DNA of 64,000 nt from Tsuneonella mangrovi (GTDB taxonomy: Bacteria; Pseudomonadota; Alphaproteobacteria; Sphingomonadales; Sphingomonadaceae): positions 1,302,001-1,366,000 of the forward strand of contig NZ_CP022889.1 of assembly GCF_002269345.1 (NCBI RefSeq). Reading direction: 5' to 3'. Made by a program: the position numbers and the translations under genes. Positions 33,502 to 42,717 of the stretch are shown here, piece after piece (the stretch's first letter is position 1; the number at the start of each line of letters is the position of its first letter). The notes beneath the pieces are model-generated. The model worked only from the letters and a program-made list of their open reading frames with translations, was not told the DNA's origin and searched no databases.

Positions 33502-33941
33502 ACCGGGTCTTCGACGACGTTGAGGCTCGGCGATTCCTTGAACAGCCAGCCGGAAAAAATCTTGTTCCACACCGCCTTGTCCCGCCGCTGGTCGACCTTG
33601 CGCACGAACACCTGCACGAACGCACCGGTCTGCTTGGGCCATTCCCAAGGCGCGGTCTGCTCGCACGCCGCCAGCCGGATAATCGCGTTGCCGAAACGCT
33701 GCGAATCGCCCGGCTTCATGGTGAACTTCTTTTCGAGGTAGTTGCGCTTGTTGAGCACACCGATCGTCGCGACACGGTCTTGCATCGGGGTAGCCGCACC
33801 GGGATTGGCCGGCTTGGGCAACTTGGGCGCTTCGAGCGGGGGTAAGTCGGTAGGGACGCCAGTTTCCTGCACTTCGGGCGGCGGCACGGCCTTGGTGCAC
33901 GCGGCAAGCGCGAGGGGCAGGAGGACAGCCGCCCGGCGCAT
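33360..33941 (-). CDS. DUF2155 domain lipoprotein
   Basis: 193 residues. Lipoprotein signal LLPLALAACTKAVPP, a proline-rich linker, then the DUF2155 core (ATIGVLNKRNYLEKKFTMKPG, GNAIIRLAACEQTAPWE, IFSGWLFKESPSLNVVEDPVYDVWVDDC). The last 40 residues are a low-complexity Ala/Ser tail read opposite the aat coding region. It is the last gene of the recX operon. The known family association with NDUFA12 genes suggests a link to the respiratory or envelope machinery; function unknown. Confidence 0.88.
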   Translation of the reverse strand: MRRAAVLLPLALAACTKAVPPPEVQETGVPTDLPPLEAPKLPKPANPGAATPMQDRVATIGVLNKRNYLEKKFTMKPGDSQRFGNAIIRLAACEQTAPWEWPKQTGAFVQVFVRKVDQRRDKAVWNKIFSGWLFKESPSLNVVEDPVYDVWVDDCKMTWAGDAPVDLAAPSSAAKASGNVAASSPAATSSNAQ

Positions 33942-33943
33942 CG

Positions 33944-34342
33944 TCAGGCGTCCGGGCTCCACGATTCGTAGTCGCCGGTCGCCGAGGCCCGGACCCCGCC
34001 GCGTTGCAACGCTCCCTGCGGCAAGTAGGCCCCGGCCGTACCGGTGGCGTTGGGAGTGTAGTCCGATTCCCAGATCTTCGGCGGAGGCAGGCGGCTTTCG
34101 GGCACGTCGTCGAACGAACCGTGCAACCAGCCGTGCCATTCGGCGGGCACCCGGCTGGCGTCGTTCGCGCCATTGTAGATCACCCAGCGGCGCTCGCGTC
34201 CGTCGGCCAGCGGCTTGCGGCCCTTGAAGTAGCGATTGCCTTGCGCGTCGGAGCCGACTTCGATCCCGTTGCGCCAGCTGAACAGCGCGGTGCCGATGGT
34301 GGCGCCATCCCACCAGGTGAAGATTTTCGCGAGAAGGTTCAT
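33944..34342 (-). CDS. NADH dehydrogenase accessory subunit NDUFA12 family
   Basis: 132 residues. The segments FTWWDGATIGTALFSWRNGI, VGSDAQGNRYFKG, RRWVIYNGANDASRVPAEWHGWLH and PPPKIWESDYTPNATGT are diagnostic of the B17.2/NDUFA12 family, a supernumerary complex I subunit kept in alphaproteobacteria and mitochondria. ATG 34342 is used. Its stop is 2 bases from the DUF2155 start, so the genes are one operon. Confidence 0.94.
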   Translation of the reverse strand: MNLLAKIFTWWDGATIGTALFSWRNGIEVGSDAQGNRYFKGRKPLADGRERRWVIYNGANDASRVPAEWHGWLHGSFDDVPESRLPPPKIWESDYTPNATGTAGAYLPQGALQRGGVRASATGDYESWSPDA

Positions 34343-34390
34343 GCGCGGGCGGTTAGCCGATTCGCAGCCCAGCGCCAAGCGCCAAGGCGA

Positions 34391-34870
34391 TCACCATTCG
34401 ACCTTCGCACCCGGCCCGATGCCGAGCGCTGCGGCGCGCCCACCGGGAATCTCGAGCACCGCCGAACACATCCCGATCGCGCTGACCGGGGTAAGCGAGT
34501 AGGGCTCGGTATTGGCCGAGATGTTGAGGATCCGGTGGTCTGTGCCGATGAAGATGATGTCGAGCGGCAACGGGGTGTTCTTCATCCAGAAGCTCGGCAC
34601 ATCCTGCGGGTCGCGCGGAAAGATCATGCCTTCGTCGGGCCCCAGTTTGGTGCGGAACATCAGCCCCCGCGCTTCCTGCTCCGGCGTGCTCGCGACTTCG
34701 ACGCGGAAGCTATGCGTGCCCTTGGGCGTCGTGACCGTCAGCGCGATCACCGGCAGGCCCGACTCGGGATTCACAGCCGGCGTCGCTGCTGGCGCTGCCT
34801 CCGCAGCCGGCTGGTGCGAGCAGGCGACCAGAAGGGCGGCCATTGCAGCGATGATCGTAGGGCGAATCAC
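34391..34870 (-). CDS. DUF192 family lipoprotein
   Basis: 159 residues with a lipoprotein signal (IIAAMAALLVACSHQP), a linker, then the DUF192 core: FRVEVASTPEQEARGLMFRTKLGPDEGMIF, PSFWMKNTPLPLDIIFIG and AVLEIPGGRAAALGIGPGAKVEW. GTG start overlapping the recX stop. Function unknown; exported. Confidence 0.9.
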   Translation of the reverse strand: MIRPTIIAAMAALLVACSHQPAAEAAPAATPAVNPESGLPVIALTVTTPKGTHSFRVEVASTPEQEARGLMFRTKLGPDEGMIFPRDPQDVPSFWMKNTPLPLDIIFIGTDHRILNISANTEPYSLTPVSAIGMCSAVLEIPGGRAAALGIGPGAKVEW

Positions 34871-35439
34871 GGGTTATCTGGCTCCTCGGCTTCGGCGGCC
34901 CAGTCTTCGGCCAGCGCGATGGACGGCGCATCCACTACCGCGCGCGCCGCATCGAATCCATGCCCTGCGCGCACCATCGCGGCAATCTGCTTTTCGCGTT
35001 GCGGCCTATCGAGCGGCGATGCGCCCCACGGGCCGAACCTCCTGCGCCGCGCCAGCGTCAGCACAGCCCGGCGTGCAGCGGCTTCGTCGGGACCGGTCTC
35101 TTCTCTGATTTCCTCCGCAATTCCGCCAGCCGCCAGCGCCTGTGCAACCCGGCGCGGTCCGTAGCCGCGATTGAGCAAACCGCCACTCTTGGCCCGCGCC
35201 CACGCTGCATCATCGACGTATCCCGCATCGACGAACCGGGCGATAATTGCGTCGAGATCGGGCTCCATGCCCCCATCCCAGCCGCGCTCGCACAATTTAC
35301 GCACAAGGTAGCTGCGCAGCTTGCCCGCACTGGTGGCAAACCGCGCAACATAGGAAAGTGCCAATTCTTCAAGCTTTTGGGGGTCCAGCGGGCGCGAATT
35401 GCGACGTTTGCGGGCGCGAGGAGCGGACATGATCGCCAT
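34867..35439 (-). CDS. recX: RecX-family regulatory protein
   Basis: 190 residues. Three-helix repeats typical of RecX: ALSYVARFATSAGKLRSYLVRKLCERGW, IIARFVDAGYVDDAAWARAKSGGLLNRGYGPRRVAQAL and the third repeat. It modulates RecA filaments. recA is not adjacent. First gene of the four-gene unit with DUF192, NDUFA12 and DUF2155 genes; start uncertain (35439 or 35430). Confidence 0.9.
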   Translation of the reverse strand: MAIMSAPRARKRRNSRPLDPQKLEELALSYVARFATSAGKLRSYLVRKLCERGWDGGMEPDLDAIIARFVDAGYVDDAAWARAKSGGLLNRGYGPRRVAQALAAGGIAEEIREETGPDEAAARRAVLTLARRRRFGPWGASPLDRPQREKQIAAMVRAGHGFDAARAVVDAPSIALAEDWAAEAEEPDNP

Positions 35440-35571
35440 ATTCGTGCCACACTATGACACGATTGGGAAACCATGTATGGCTGCGCCCCGGGTCGCGTGG
35501 CCGTATTTGGGACACGCAACTAAGGGGATGCGCCGGAACAGGCGCGCTATAAGCGGGTTTTGCCTCCACAC

Positions 35572-37326
35572 ATGACTGAATCCACTCTTGCACCGACGCC
35601 GAACGATTGCTCGCTGCCGCGTCGCCGGTCGGATTTCGCCACGTTCGCCGAAGCGATCGATTACGCTGCAAAGAGCGAAAAGGGCCTCAACTTCCACGAT
35701 ATGCGCGGCGACCTCGTGCGCGCGTATCCCTATTCCGAGCTGCGTGAAGATGCGTTGGCGATGGCGCGTCGGTTGGTCGCCTCGGGCCTCAGCAAGGGCG
35801 ACCGCGTGGCACTGGTGGCCGAGACCGGCCCCGAATTCGCCGCGCTGTTCTGTGGCTGCGTCTATGCCGGTATCTGGCCTGTGCCGCTGCCTTTGCCGAC
35901 GACTTTCGGCGGCAAGGACAGTTATATCGACCAGTTGTCGGTCCAGCTGCAAAGTTCCGATCCGGCGGTGCTGATCTATCCCGGCGAAATCGCCGAAATG
36001 GCCAAAGCTGCCGCCGACCGCCAAGGCTGCGAAGGCACTAGATGGGAAGACTTTGCAACGCGGTCCGAACCCGAAGCAGATCTGCCCGCGCCAGACCCGG
36101 ACGATATCTGCTACCTGCAGTATTCCAGCGGCTCGACGCGTTTCCCGACCGGCGTCGCAGTGACCCACCGGGCACTTTTGCACAACCTGTTCGGTCACGC
36201 GACCGGCGTCGACCTCGGCGAGAACGACAGGGTCGTCAGCTGGCTGCCGTGGTATCACGACATGGGCCTCGTCGGTTGCTTCCTCTCGCCGATTTCGAAC
36301 CAGGTCAGCTGCGATTACCTGCGGACCGAGCACTTTGCGCGTCGCCCGCTTGCCTGGCTTGACCTGATCAGCCGCAACCAGGGCAATACGCTCTCCTATT
36401 CGCCGACGTTCGGCTACGACATCTGCGCGCGGCGCATTTCCAGCCAGAGCCATGTTGCCGACCGGTTCGACCTGTCGCGCTGGCGCACCGCGGGCAATGG
36501 CGCGGACATGATCCGCCCCGACGTGATGCAGAACTTCGTCAACGCTTTCGCCGGGGCAGGATTCCGCGCGAGCGCGTTTACCCCGAGCTACGGCCTTGCC
36601 GAAGCGACGCTCGCGGTCACCGTGATGCCGCCGGGCGAGGGGATCCGCGTCGAACTGGTCGAGGAAGAGCGCCTGTCGGGCACGCCGCGCGATCTCAGCC
36701 GTCCGGCCCGCTATCGCGCTATCGTCAACTGCGGCAAGGCGTTGCCGGGAATGGAAATCGAGATCCGCGGCGAGAACGACGCAGTGAAAGGCGATCACCA
36801 GGTCGGCAAAGTGTGGTGCCGCGGCGAAAGCGTGATGCACTCGTATTTCCGCAACCAGGAAGCGACCGACGAATGCCTCGTCACCAAGGAGAACGGGGAC
36901 GTTTGGCTCGATACCGGCGACATGGGCTACATGGCCGAGGGCTACCTGTTCATCGTCGGGCGCGCAAAGGACATGATCATCATCAACGGCAAGAACCACT
37001 GGCCGCAGGATATCGAGTGGGCGGTGGAGCAGTTGCCGGGCTTCAACCACGGCGACATCGCCGCGTTCGCGGTCGAGACCGAGAACGGCGAGGAAGCTCC
37101 TGCCGTGCTGGTGCATTGCCGGGTGTCCGATCCGGAAGAACGGATCAAGCTGCACGAGCAGATCCGCGACAAAGTCCGCGCGATAACGGGCATGAACTGC
37201 GTGGTCGAGCTGGTCCCGCCGCGCACCCTGCCGCGCACCAGCAGCGGCAAGCTCAGCAGGGCGAAGGCCAAGCGGCTTTACCTCTCAGGCGAAATCGAAC
37301 CGATCAAGCTGCTCGAAGCGGCCTGA
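35572..37326 (+). CDS. Fatty acyl-AMP ligase
   Basis: 584 residues of the adenylate-forming superfamily, FAAL branch. The AMP motif is YLQYSSGSTRFPTGV, with SWLPWYHDMGLVGCFLSPI downstream, then FTPSYGLAEATLAV, DVWLDTGDMGYMAEGYLFIVGRAKDMIIINGKNHWPQDIE and the C-terminal RTSSGKLSRAKAKRLYL with the catalytic Lys. These enzymes activate fatty acids as acyl-AMP for an acyl carrier protein. No carrier or polyketide synthase is adjacent. ATG 35572 chosen over an upstream TTG. Confidence 0.92.
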   Translation: MTESTLAPTPNDCSLPRRRSDFATFAEAIDYAAKSEKGLNFHDMRGDLVRAYPYSELREDALAMARRLVASGLSKGDRVALVAETGPEFAALFCGCVYAGIWPVPLPLPTTFGGKDSYIDQLSVQLQSSDPAVLIYPGEIAEMAKAAADRQGCEGTRWEDFATRSEPEADLPAPDPDDICYLQYSSGSTRFPTGVAVTHRALLHNLFGHATGVDLGENDRVVSWLPWYHDMGLVGCFLSPISNQVSCDYLRTEHFARRPLAWLDLISRNQGNTLSYSPTFGYDICARRISSQSHVADRFDLSRWRTAGNGADMIRPDVMQNFVNAFAGAGFRASAFTPSYGLAEATLAVTVMPPGEGIRVELVEEERLSGTPRDLSRPARYRAIVNCGKALPGMEIEIRGENDAVKGDHQVGKVWCRGESVMHSYFRNQEATDECLVTKENGDVWLDTGDMGYMAEGYLFIVGRAKDMIIINGKNHWPQDIEWAVEQLPGFNHGDIAAFAVETENGEEAPAVLVHCRVSDPEERIKLHEQIRDKVRAITGMNCVVELVPPRTLPRTSSGKLSRAKAKRLYLSGEIEPIKLLEAA

Positions 37327-37342
37327 TGCCGCCACCTTCCGA

Positions 37343-37768
37343 TCAATAGGCGAACTCGAGCACCGCGTGGGTGCACAGTTTGCCGCTGTCGATCAGGGTG
37401 ACGTTGCAGTCGATATAGGCGCTGGACCTGCCGAAGCGGCGAACATTGGCTTCGACCAGCACGTCTTCGCCCGCTGCAGGACGCAGGAAGTGCGTGTGCT
37501 GGTAGGCCGTCCCTTTGCTCATCTTCGCCCCGGTCGCCGCTGCAATCGAGGCGGCCGTATCGATTGCCGCCATCAGCGCCTGGCCGCATAGCGATCCGGT
37601 GAAGAAGTGCAGGCTAGGGTTCTGTGGCAGCCGAAAAGAGCAATAGCCCTCGCGAACGATGCAATCGGTCAGCCCCATTTGCTTGACCCATGGCGCATAG
37701 ATCAGCTCGATGAATTCGCCGACAGTCTCCTGCGTAACCGGCATCAAGGCCAAGACACGATCCAGCAC
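37343..37768 (-). CDS. PaaI-family thioesterase (hotdog fold)
   Basis: 141 residues. NPSLHFFTGSLCGQALMAAIDTAASIAAAT resembles the hotdog helix region, with TAYQHTHFLRPAAGEDVLVEANVRRFGRSSAYIDCNVTL following. Hydrolyses acyl-CoA thioesters in the PaaI/YbgC group; the substrate is unknown. Convergent with the acyl-AMP ligase, ending 16 bases from it. Confidence 0.82.
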   Translation of the reverse strand: MLDRVLALMPVTQETVGEFIELIYAPWVKQMGLTDCIVREGYCSFRLPQNPSLHFFTGSLCGQALMAAIDTAASIAAATGAKMSKGTAYQHTHFLRPAAGEDVLVEANVRRFGRSSAYIDCNVTLIDSGKLCTHAVLEFAY

Positions 37769-37828
37769 GATGCCTCTCCGTTCGTTGCAGTCGGCGCGAC
37801 TTTTCCATCAGCGGCGGCAGGGTCCCGC

Positions 37829-39382
37829 TTATTCCGTAGTTGCCCCCATAACCCACACCGCGCGCATCTCCGGCCCACCCGGCTCAAGCACCGGGGTCAC
37901 GTTTTCACCAGCGAGGATCGCCGCCGCCGTTTCACGCTCGCCGGGATCGCCCCCGCGCAGCGCAACGTTCATGCCAGTGCGGTGCGCGGCCCATGCGACC
38001 AGTTCGAGCGCTGCGCGGCCCTCGCTGGTCGGCTGGCCCTTTTCCTCTCCGGTTTTCGAGAAGGCGATTGTCGGCAGCGCCCCGCCCGCAGGTGGCTGGA
38101 GCAGGATCTGCCAGGTCGGCATGCTCGCTGCGATGCGTTTCTCGAGCGTCTGGTAGCTGGCGAGCCCGGCACCGGGCAGCGGCCTGGCGCGAACCACCGC
38201 GCGCCGATTGTCGCGGTCTATCGTCACGTCGGCGGGGGTTACCCCCGCAACCAGCGCCAGCGCGCGCTTCAGCTCGCCGACGCGCTCCACTTCGGCCTGC
38301 TGGCGCTGCGCCTCGGCAGCTGCAAGCTGGGCCGCTTCGGCCGCCTGCGCCCCGGTCCCGACCTTGTATTGCACGATCTTGAGATCGACCGGCTGGCCCA
38401 GCATCCGCTGCAACGCTCGCTCGCCTGTCTGCTCTGCCTGGGGCACCAGGGTAGGCGTGAGCACCGTCGCATTGACCGTTACCGGGTCCGCGCGCCAATC
38501 GATGTCGACCTGGCTCAAACGCGAATTCTTGTCGAACAGGTCTTGCAACTCGCCGCGAACCTGCCGCTCGCCATTGGCCTGCTTGCCGATCTGGATCAGC
38601 GAATAACCCAGCGGGATCGCAAGGGCGATGAACACCACCACCACCACGAAATTCTGGAGCTGCGTCTGGCGCTCGGTCAGCTCGGTGCGAAAACCGTAAA
38701 TGCGCGCCATCAGCATGGCGGTCAGCGCGATCGTGATGAGGTTGGTCAGGAACAGCAGCAGCGCGCCCTGGAACACCGTCCAGTTGAGCGTCGCGAGGCC
38801 GAATCCGACCACCGCCAACGGCGGCATCAACGCGGTCGCGATCGCCACGCCGACGATGGTGCCTTCCTTGCCGCGGATCATCGCGTAGGCGCCGGCGAGC
38901 GCCGAGAACAACGCAACCATCAGGTCGAACAGGTTGGGCCGGGTGCGGCTGGCGATCTCGCTGGTGACCGTCTGGATCGGCGAGAAGAACACGATCAGCG
39001 TGCACAGGAGGATCGCCATCAGGCTGCCGTAGAGCAGCGACCGCGCCGACTGGCGCAGCCATTGGTAGTCGCCGATCGCCAGCGCGAAGCCGAGCCCGAT
39101 GATCGGCCCCATGAGCGGCGAGAGCAGCATCGCGCCTATCACCACCGCCGGGCTGGAGAGTAACAGGCCGAGGATCGCGATTCCGCCGCTCATCGCGGTC
39201 ATGAACAGGTATCGCGCCGAGGTGTCGCATTCTTCGCGGCGCTTCGCGATCACCGCCGCCTGGTCGACCGTCGAAGTGACAGACGTGCGCCACCAGTGCC
39301 GCCAACTGTGAATGACAGCCGAAAACTGTCCGTGGTGCGGAACGTTCGTGGCGGTCGAGACGGGCGCATTCGGATCGCTCAT
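37829..39382 (-). CDS. DUF389 domain membrane protein
   Basis: 517 residues. Six or more membrane helices in the first 260 residues: YLFMTAMSGGIAILGLLLSSPAVVIGAMLLSPLMGPIIGLG is the DUF389 signature, with GTIVGVAIATALMPPLAVVGFGLA following. The C-terminal 250 residues are a soluble domain with a coiled-coil stretch (QAAEAAQLAAAEAQRQQAEVERV). Function unknown. Divergent from the telA-like gene by about 170 bases. Confidence 0.85.
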   Translation of the reverse strand: MSDPNAPVSTATNVPHHGQFSAVIHSWRHWWRTSVTSTVDQAAVIAKRREECDTSARYLFMTAMSGGIAILGLLLSSPAVVIGAMLLSPLMGPIIGLGFALAIGDYQWLRQSARSLLYGSLMAILLCTLIVFFSPIQTVTSEIASRTRPNLFDLMVALFSALAGAYAMIRGKEGTIVGVAIATALMPPLAVVGFGLATLNWTVFQGALLLFLTNLITIALTAMLMARIYGFRTELTERQTQLQNFVVVVVFIALAIPLGYSLIQIGKQANGERQVRGELQDLFDKNSRLSQVDIDWRADPVTVNATVLTPTLVPQAEQTGERALQRMLGQPVDLKIVQYKVGTGAQAAEAAQLAAAEAQRQQAEVERVGELKRALALVAGVTPADVTIDRDNRRAVVRARPLPGAGLASYQTLEKRIAASMPTWQILLQPPAGGALPTIAFSKTGEEKGQPTSEGRAALELVAWAAHRTGMNVALRGGDPGERETAAAILAGENVTPVLEPGGPEMRAVWVMGATTE

Positions 39383-39549
39383 CGGCTCAGGCTTAGTGCG
39401 TGCGTCCGGCGTTGAAAAGCCATACGGCGGCGCACAAGCCGTTTCCCACCCGGTTTGGGAAACGCTAGTCTGGCTTGAAACTCGTGTCTTATGACACTAA
39501 TACAGTAAGAAACCACGCCGACGGCCTGCCAAGGGAGCCCGTACCACCG

Positions 39550-40758
39550 ATGACCGCGACCGAAACCAAGACCGCCACCGAAAGCGATCTCAAGCTCACT
39601 CCGCCCGACCCTGTGCCACAGGTCAGCGTCGATAAGGCCGCAGGGTTGGTCCCCGTGTCCGACGAGAAGAAGTCCAAACTGGAAGAGAAGGTCGACGCGT
39701 TCGTCGCCGACCTCGTGGCGGAAGACGCCAATTCGCCCGAATTCGGCCAGAAGGTTGACCAGATCACCAACATGGGTCGCAAGGAAATCATGGCCGCTGC
39801 GCAGCAATCGAACCGGTTCCTCGACCGGCCGGTGCGCGCGATGGACAAGGACGAAGGGGTCGGCGCGAATCTTGCCGAGCTGCGCCGGGTGGTCGAAGAC
39901 CTCGACCCGGGTCGCAAGGGCAAGCTGTCGAAAGGCCGCAAGCTCCTCGGCATCATCCCGTTCGGCAACAAGCTCAACAGCTATTTCCGCAGCTACCAGA
40001 GCGCGCAGACGCACATCCAGTCGATCCTCACCAATCTCTCCAGCGGCAAGGACGAGCTGCTGATGGACAACGCCGCGATCGACGTCGAGCGGACCAAGCT
40101 GTGGGAAGCGATGGGCAACCTGGAACAGATGGTCCACATCTCCAAGACGCTCGACGAGAAGCTGGAGGAGAAGGCCGCCGAACTCGACGCGACCGACCCG
40201 GCAAAGGCCAAGGCGATCCGCGAGACCGCGCTGTTTTACGTCCGCCAGCGCACGCAGGACCTGCTCACGCAGACTGCAGTCAGCGTGCAAGGCTACCTCG
40301 CACTCGACCTGGTCAAGAAGAACAACGTCGAGCTGGTGAAGGGCGTTGACCGCGCGAGCACGACCACTGTCGGCGCGTTGCGCACGGCAGTGACAGTCGC
40401 CGAAGCGATGACCAACCAGCGGTTGGTGCTCGGCCAGATCACCGCGCTGAACGAGACGACCGCCGGGATCATCGATTCGACCAGCACGATGTTGCGCGAC
40501 CAGACCGGCAAGATCCACGAACAGGCCGCCAGCAGCACGATCCCGCTCGAGACGCTGCAACGCGCATTCCAGAACATCTACGATACGATGGACGAGGTCG
40601 ACACGTTCAAGCTGCGTGCGCTCGATTCGATGAAGCAGACGGTCGAGACGCTGTCGAGCGAGGTCGAGAGGTCGAAGGGCTACATCGCCCGCGCCGAAGG
40701 GCAGGCCAAGGCGCAGGCGAGCGTCGGCGAATCGAAGCTGCTGTCGGTGGAGAGCTGA
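39550..40758 (+). CDS. TelA-family toxic anion resistance protein
   Basis: 402 residues, mostly helical. The family core includes VDAFVADLVAEDANSPEFGQKVDQI, FLDRPVRAM, LLGIIPFGNKLNSYFRSYQSAQTHIQSIL and KAIRETALFYVRQRTQDLLTQTAVSVQGYLALDLVKKNNVELVKGVDRASTTTVGALRTAV. AAGGGAG lies upstream of the ATG. Linked to tellurite and other stress resistance in some bacteria; the mechanism is unproven. Co-transcribed with the next gene (stop and start overlap). Confidence 0.9.
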   Translation: MTATETKTATESDLKLTPPDPVPQVSVDKAAGLVPVSDEKKSKLEEKVDAFVADLVAEDANSPEFGQKVDQITNMGRKEIMAAAQQSNRFLDRPVRAMDKDEGVGANLAELRRVVEDLDPGRKGKLSKGRKLLGIIPFGNKLNSYFRSYQSAQTHIQSILTNLSSGKDELLMDNAAIDVERTKLWEAMGNLEQMVHISKTLDEKLEEKAAELDATDPAKAKAIRETALFYVRQRTQDLLTQTAVSVQGYLALDLVKKNNVELVKGVDRASTTTVGALRTAVTVAEAMTNQRLVLGQITALNETTAGIIDSTSTMLRDQTGKIHEQAASSTIPLETLQRAFQNIYDTMDEVDTFKLRALDSMKQTVETLSSEVERSKGYIARAEGQAKAQASVGESKLLSVES

Positions 40759-41510
40759 TGGCCGCCGACAGCACTCACGACAGCGACCGGATCATCGGCG
40801 AAGCAAAGCGCTCGCTCGCGGTCCAGCGGCAGGGCGGCACCCACCGCCCGGTCCGCTCGATCGGTCGCGAATCGCAGCGACTCAAGACCAGCCACCTGAA
40901 GAAGAAGCTCGGCCGTTTGCTTCTGGCGGTGGCCGGAATCTGGTTTGCCGCGAGCGTGATCGGAGTGATCTGGAACGGGATCGGCTTTTCCGGGCTGATG
41001 ATCGGTTTCCTCACCACGCTGGCCGCGGTTTACCTGTTTACCCGTTATCCGAAGTTGAAAGTGCCCAAGCGGGCTGACCTCAACCAGGGCGATGCCAAGC
41101 AATTGGTCGGGCGCACCGAACTATGGCTCGAAGCGCAGCGCCCGGCCCTGCCTGCACCTGCCGCCGACTTGGTCGGCAAGATCGGCGTCCAGCTCGACGC
41201 GCTCGGGCTGCAGCTCGACGGGGTCGACCAGAACCATCCCGCCGCGCGCGAAGTGCGCAGCCTGGTGGGCGAAACGCTGCCCGAAATGGTCGATAGCTAT
41301 CGCAAGATCCCCGCACACCTGCGGAGCGAAAAGCGCGCCGGTGCAACGCCCGACGAACAACTGACCAAGAGCCTTGGCAAGATCAGCGAAGAGATCGACC
41401 ACGTCACCCGCCAGCTTGCCGACGGTGCGCTCGACGATCTCGCAGTGCGCACCCGCTACCTCGACTACAAGTACGGCGACCCCGACAGCCCCGTAGCGGA
41501 GAGTGCCTGA
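40758..41510 (+). CDS. XpaC-like membrane protein, partner of TelA
   Basis: 250 residues. Two membrane helices (LLLAVAGIWFAASVIGVIW and GLMIGFLTTLAAVYLF) followed by a long helical soluble part ending in YLDYKYGDPDSP. The layout resembles XpaC-type partners of TelA, which often precede or follow it. The overlap ATGA with the upstream gene supports joint function. Confidence 0.65.
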   Translation: MAADSTHDSDRIIGEAKRSLAVQRQGGTHRPVRSIGRESQRLKTSHLKKKLGRLLLAVAGIWFAASVIGVIWNGIGFSGLMIGFLTTLAAVYLFTRYPKLKVPKRADLNQGDAKQLVGRTELWLEAQRPALPAPAADLVGKIGVQLDALGLQLDGVDQNHPAAREVRSLVGETLPEMVDSYRKIPAHLRSEKRAGATPDEQLTKSLGKISEEIDHVTRQLADGALDDLAVRTRYLDYKYGDPDSPVAESA

Positions 41511-41812
41511 TGCGCGTTGCCATCCCCCACGACCTCGACAACGACACCGTCCGCCAGCGGATGAAGTCCCGCACGCACGAGCTTGCCGACCACCTGCCGG
41601 CGGGCGCGGATGTCCACACCAGCTGGCCGAACGACGACCGCATGATCATGACGATCGGCGCGATGGGGCAGGAGGTTACCGGCAACGTCGATCTCGAGCC
41701 TGGCAAGCTCGTATTCGAAGTCCAGCTCCCGGCGATGCTTTCGTTTCTCGAGCCGATGATCTCTGGTGCGATCGAAAAGGGCGGCCAGAAGCTGATCGCT
41801 CCGCCCGAATGA
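41510..41812 (+). CDS. Polyhydroxyalkanoic acid system family protein
   Basis: 100 residues. MRVAIPHDLDNDTVRQRMKS, NDDRMIMTIGAMGQEVTGNVDLEPGKLVFEVQLP and the C-terminal ISGAIEKGGQKLI match the PHA granule-region family. Its start overlaps the stop of the preceding gene (ATG inside TGATG). It may bind polymer granules or membranes (family inference). Confidence 0.8.
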   Translation: MRVAIPHDLDNDTVRQRMKSRTHELADHLPAGADVHTSWPNDDRMIMTIGAMGQEVTGNVDLEPGKLVFEVQLPAMLSFLEPMISGAIEKGGQKLIAPPE

Positions 41813-41838
41813 TGCGCGCGGCTGGGGCTTAGTCGGCC

Positions 41839-42717
41839 ATGCCGAGCGGCGATCCCGACGGCGCGGGAATCACAAGCCGCGACCGTGTAATCTATCCCGA
41901 CAGCGGCCAAACCAAGGGCGACCTCGCCGATTACTACTCGGCGATCGCCCCGCTGATGTTGCCGTTCGCCTCGCGTCGCCCGATCAGCCTCGTACGGTGT
42001 CCTGAGGGGCGCGCGAAAAAATGCTTCTACCAGCGACACGACACCGGCGGGTTCGGCCCACATGTTTTCAAGCTGCCGATCGCCGAGAAGGACGGCTCGA
42101 TCGACGACTATCTCTATGTCGAAGATGCCGCCGGATTGCTGGCCTGCGTGCAGATGGGCACAATCGAGTTCCACGGCTGGTGTGCACTCGGCGACGATGT
42201 CGAACATCCTGACCGCATGGTGTTCGATCTCGATCCTGCAGAGGGCCTGGGTTTTGCGGACGTGAAGAATGCCGCGATCGGGATTCGCGACCTTCTCGCA
42301 TATCTAGGGCTCGAAAGCTTCGCGATGCTGACCGGCGGCAAGGGCGTCCATGTCGTCGTCCCGCTCAACCCGGGACATTCATGGGAGCAGCACAAGTCCT
42401 TCGCAAAGGGCCTCGCCGAAGCCCTCGCGCGCGAGGAGCCGGGCCGATTCGTGGCTACGATGAGCAAGGCGAAGCGCAAGGGTCGAATCTTCATCGACTG
42501 GCTGCGAAACCAGCGCGGCAATACCGCAGTAATGCCCTATTCCGCCCGTGCCCACGCCAATGCGCCAGTGGCGGCACCGGTCGCATGGGCGGAGCTGGTA
42601 GAGACAGCCAGCTCCCACCGGTTTTCGATTTCGGATGCTGGCACCTTGGTTGAACGGGCGCGTAGCAAGCCTCTCGCCGGATGGGGCGTAGCTGACCAAG
42701 CCTTGCCGACGGGTTAG
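41839..42717 (+). CDS. Stand-alone LigD polymerase domain (NHEJ primase/polymerase)
   Basis: 292 residues of the AEP superfamily polymerase domain of DNA ligase D. It has VIYPDSGQTKGDLADYYSAI, LVRCPEG...KKCFYQRH, the metal-binding MVFDLDPAEGLGF (Asp-x-Asp), LTGGKGVHVVVPL and GRIFIDWLRNQRGNTAVMPYSARA (third Asp). The usual ligase and phosphoesterase domains are absent, and no Ku gene is in the window. It may work with a separate LigD or Ku elsewhere. It ends overlapping the convergent SDR gene by 4 bases. Confidence 0.92.
   Translation: MPSGDPDGAGITSRDRVIYPDSGQTKGDLADYYSAIAPLMLPFASRRPISLVRCPEGRAKKCFYQRHDTGGFGPHVFKLPIAEKDGSIDDYLYVEDAAGLLACVQMGTIEFHGWCALGDDVEHPDRMVFDLDPAEGLGFADVKNAAIGIRDLLAYLGLESFAMLTGGKGVHVVVPLNPGHSWEQHKSFAKGLAEALAREEPGRFVATMSKAKRKGRIFIDWLRNQRGNTAVMPYSARAHANAPVAAPVAWAELVETASSHRFSISDAGTLVERARSKPLAGWGVADQALPTG

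Noticed and set aside
34004-35164. 386-residue + strand frame opposite the recX operon
   Set aside because: It is antisense to four well-supported genes (NDUFA12, DUF192, recX and neighbours) and has no domain signature.
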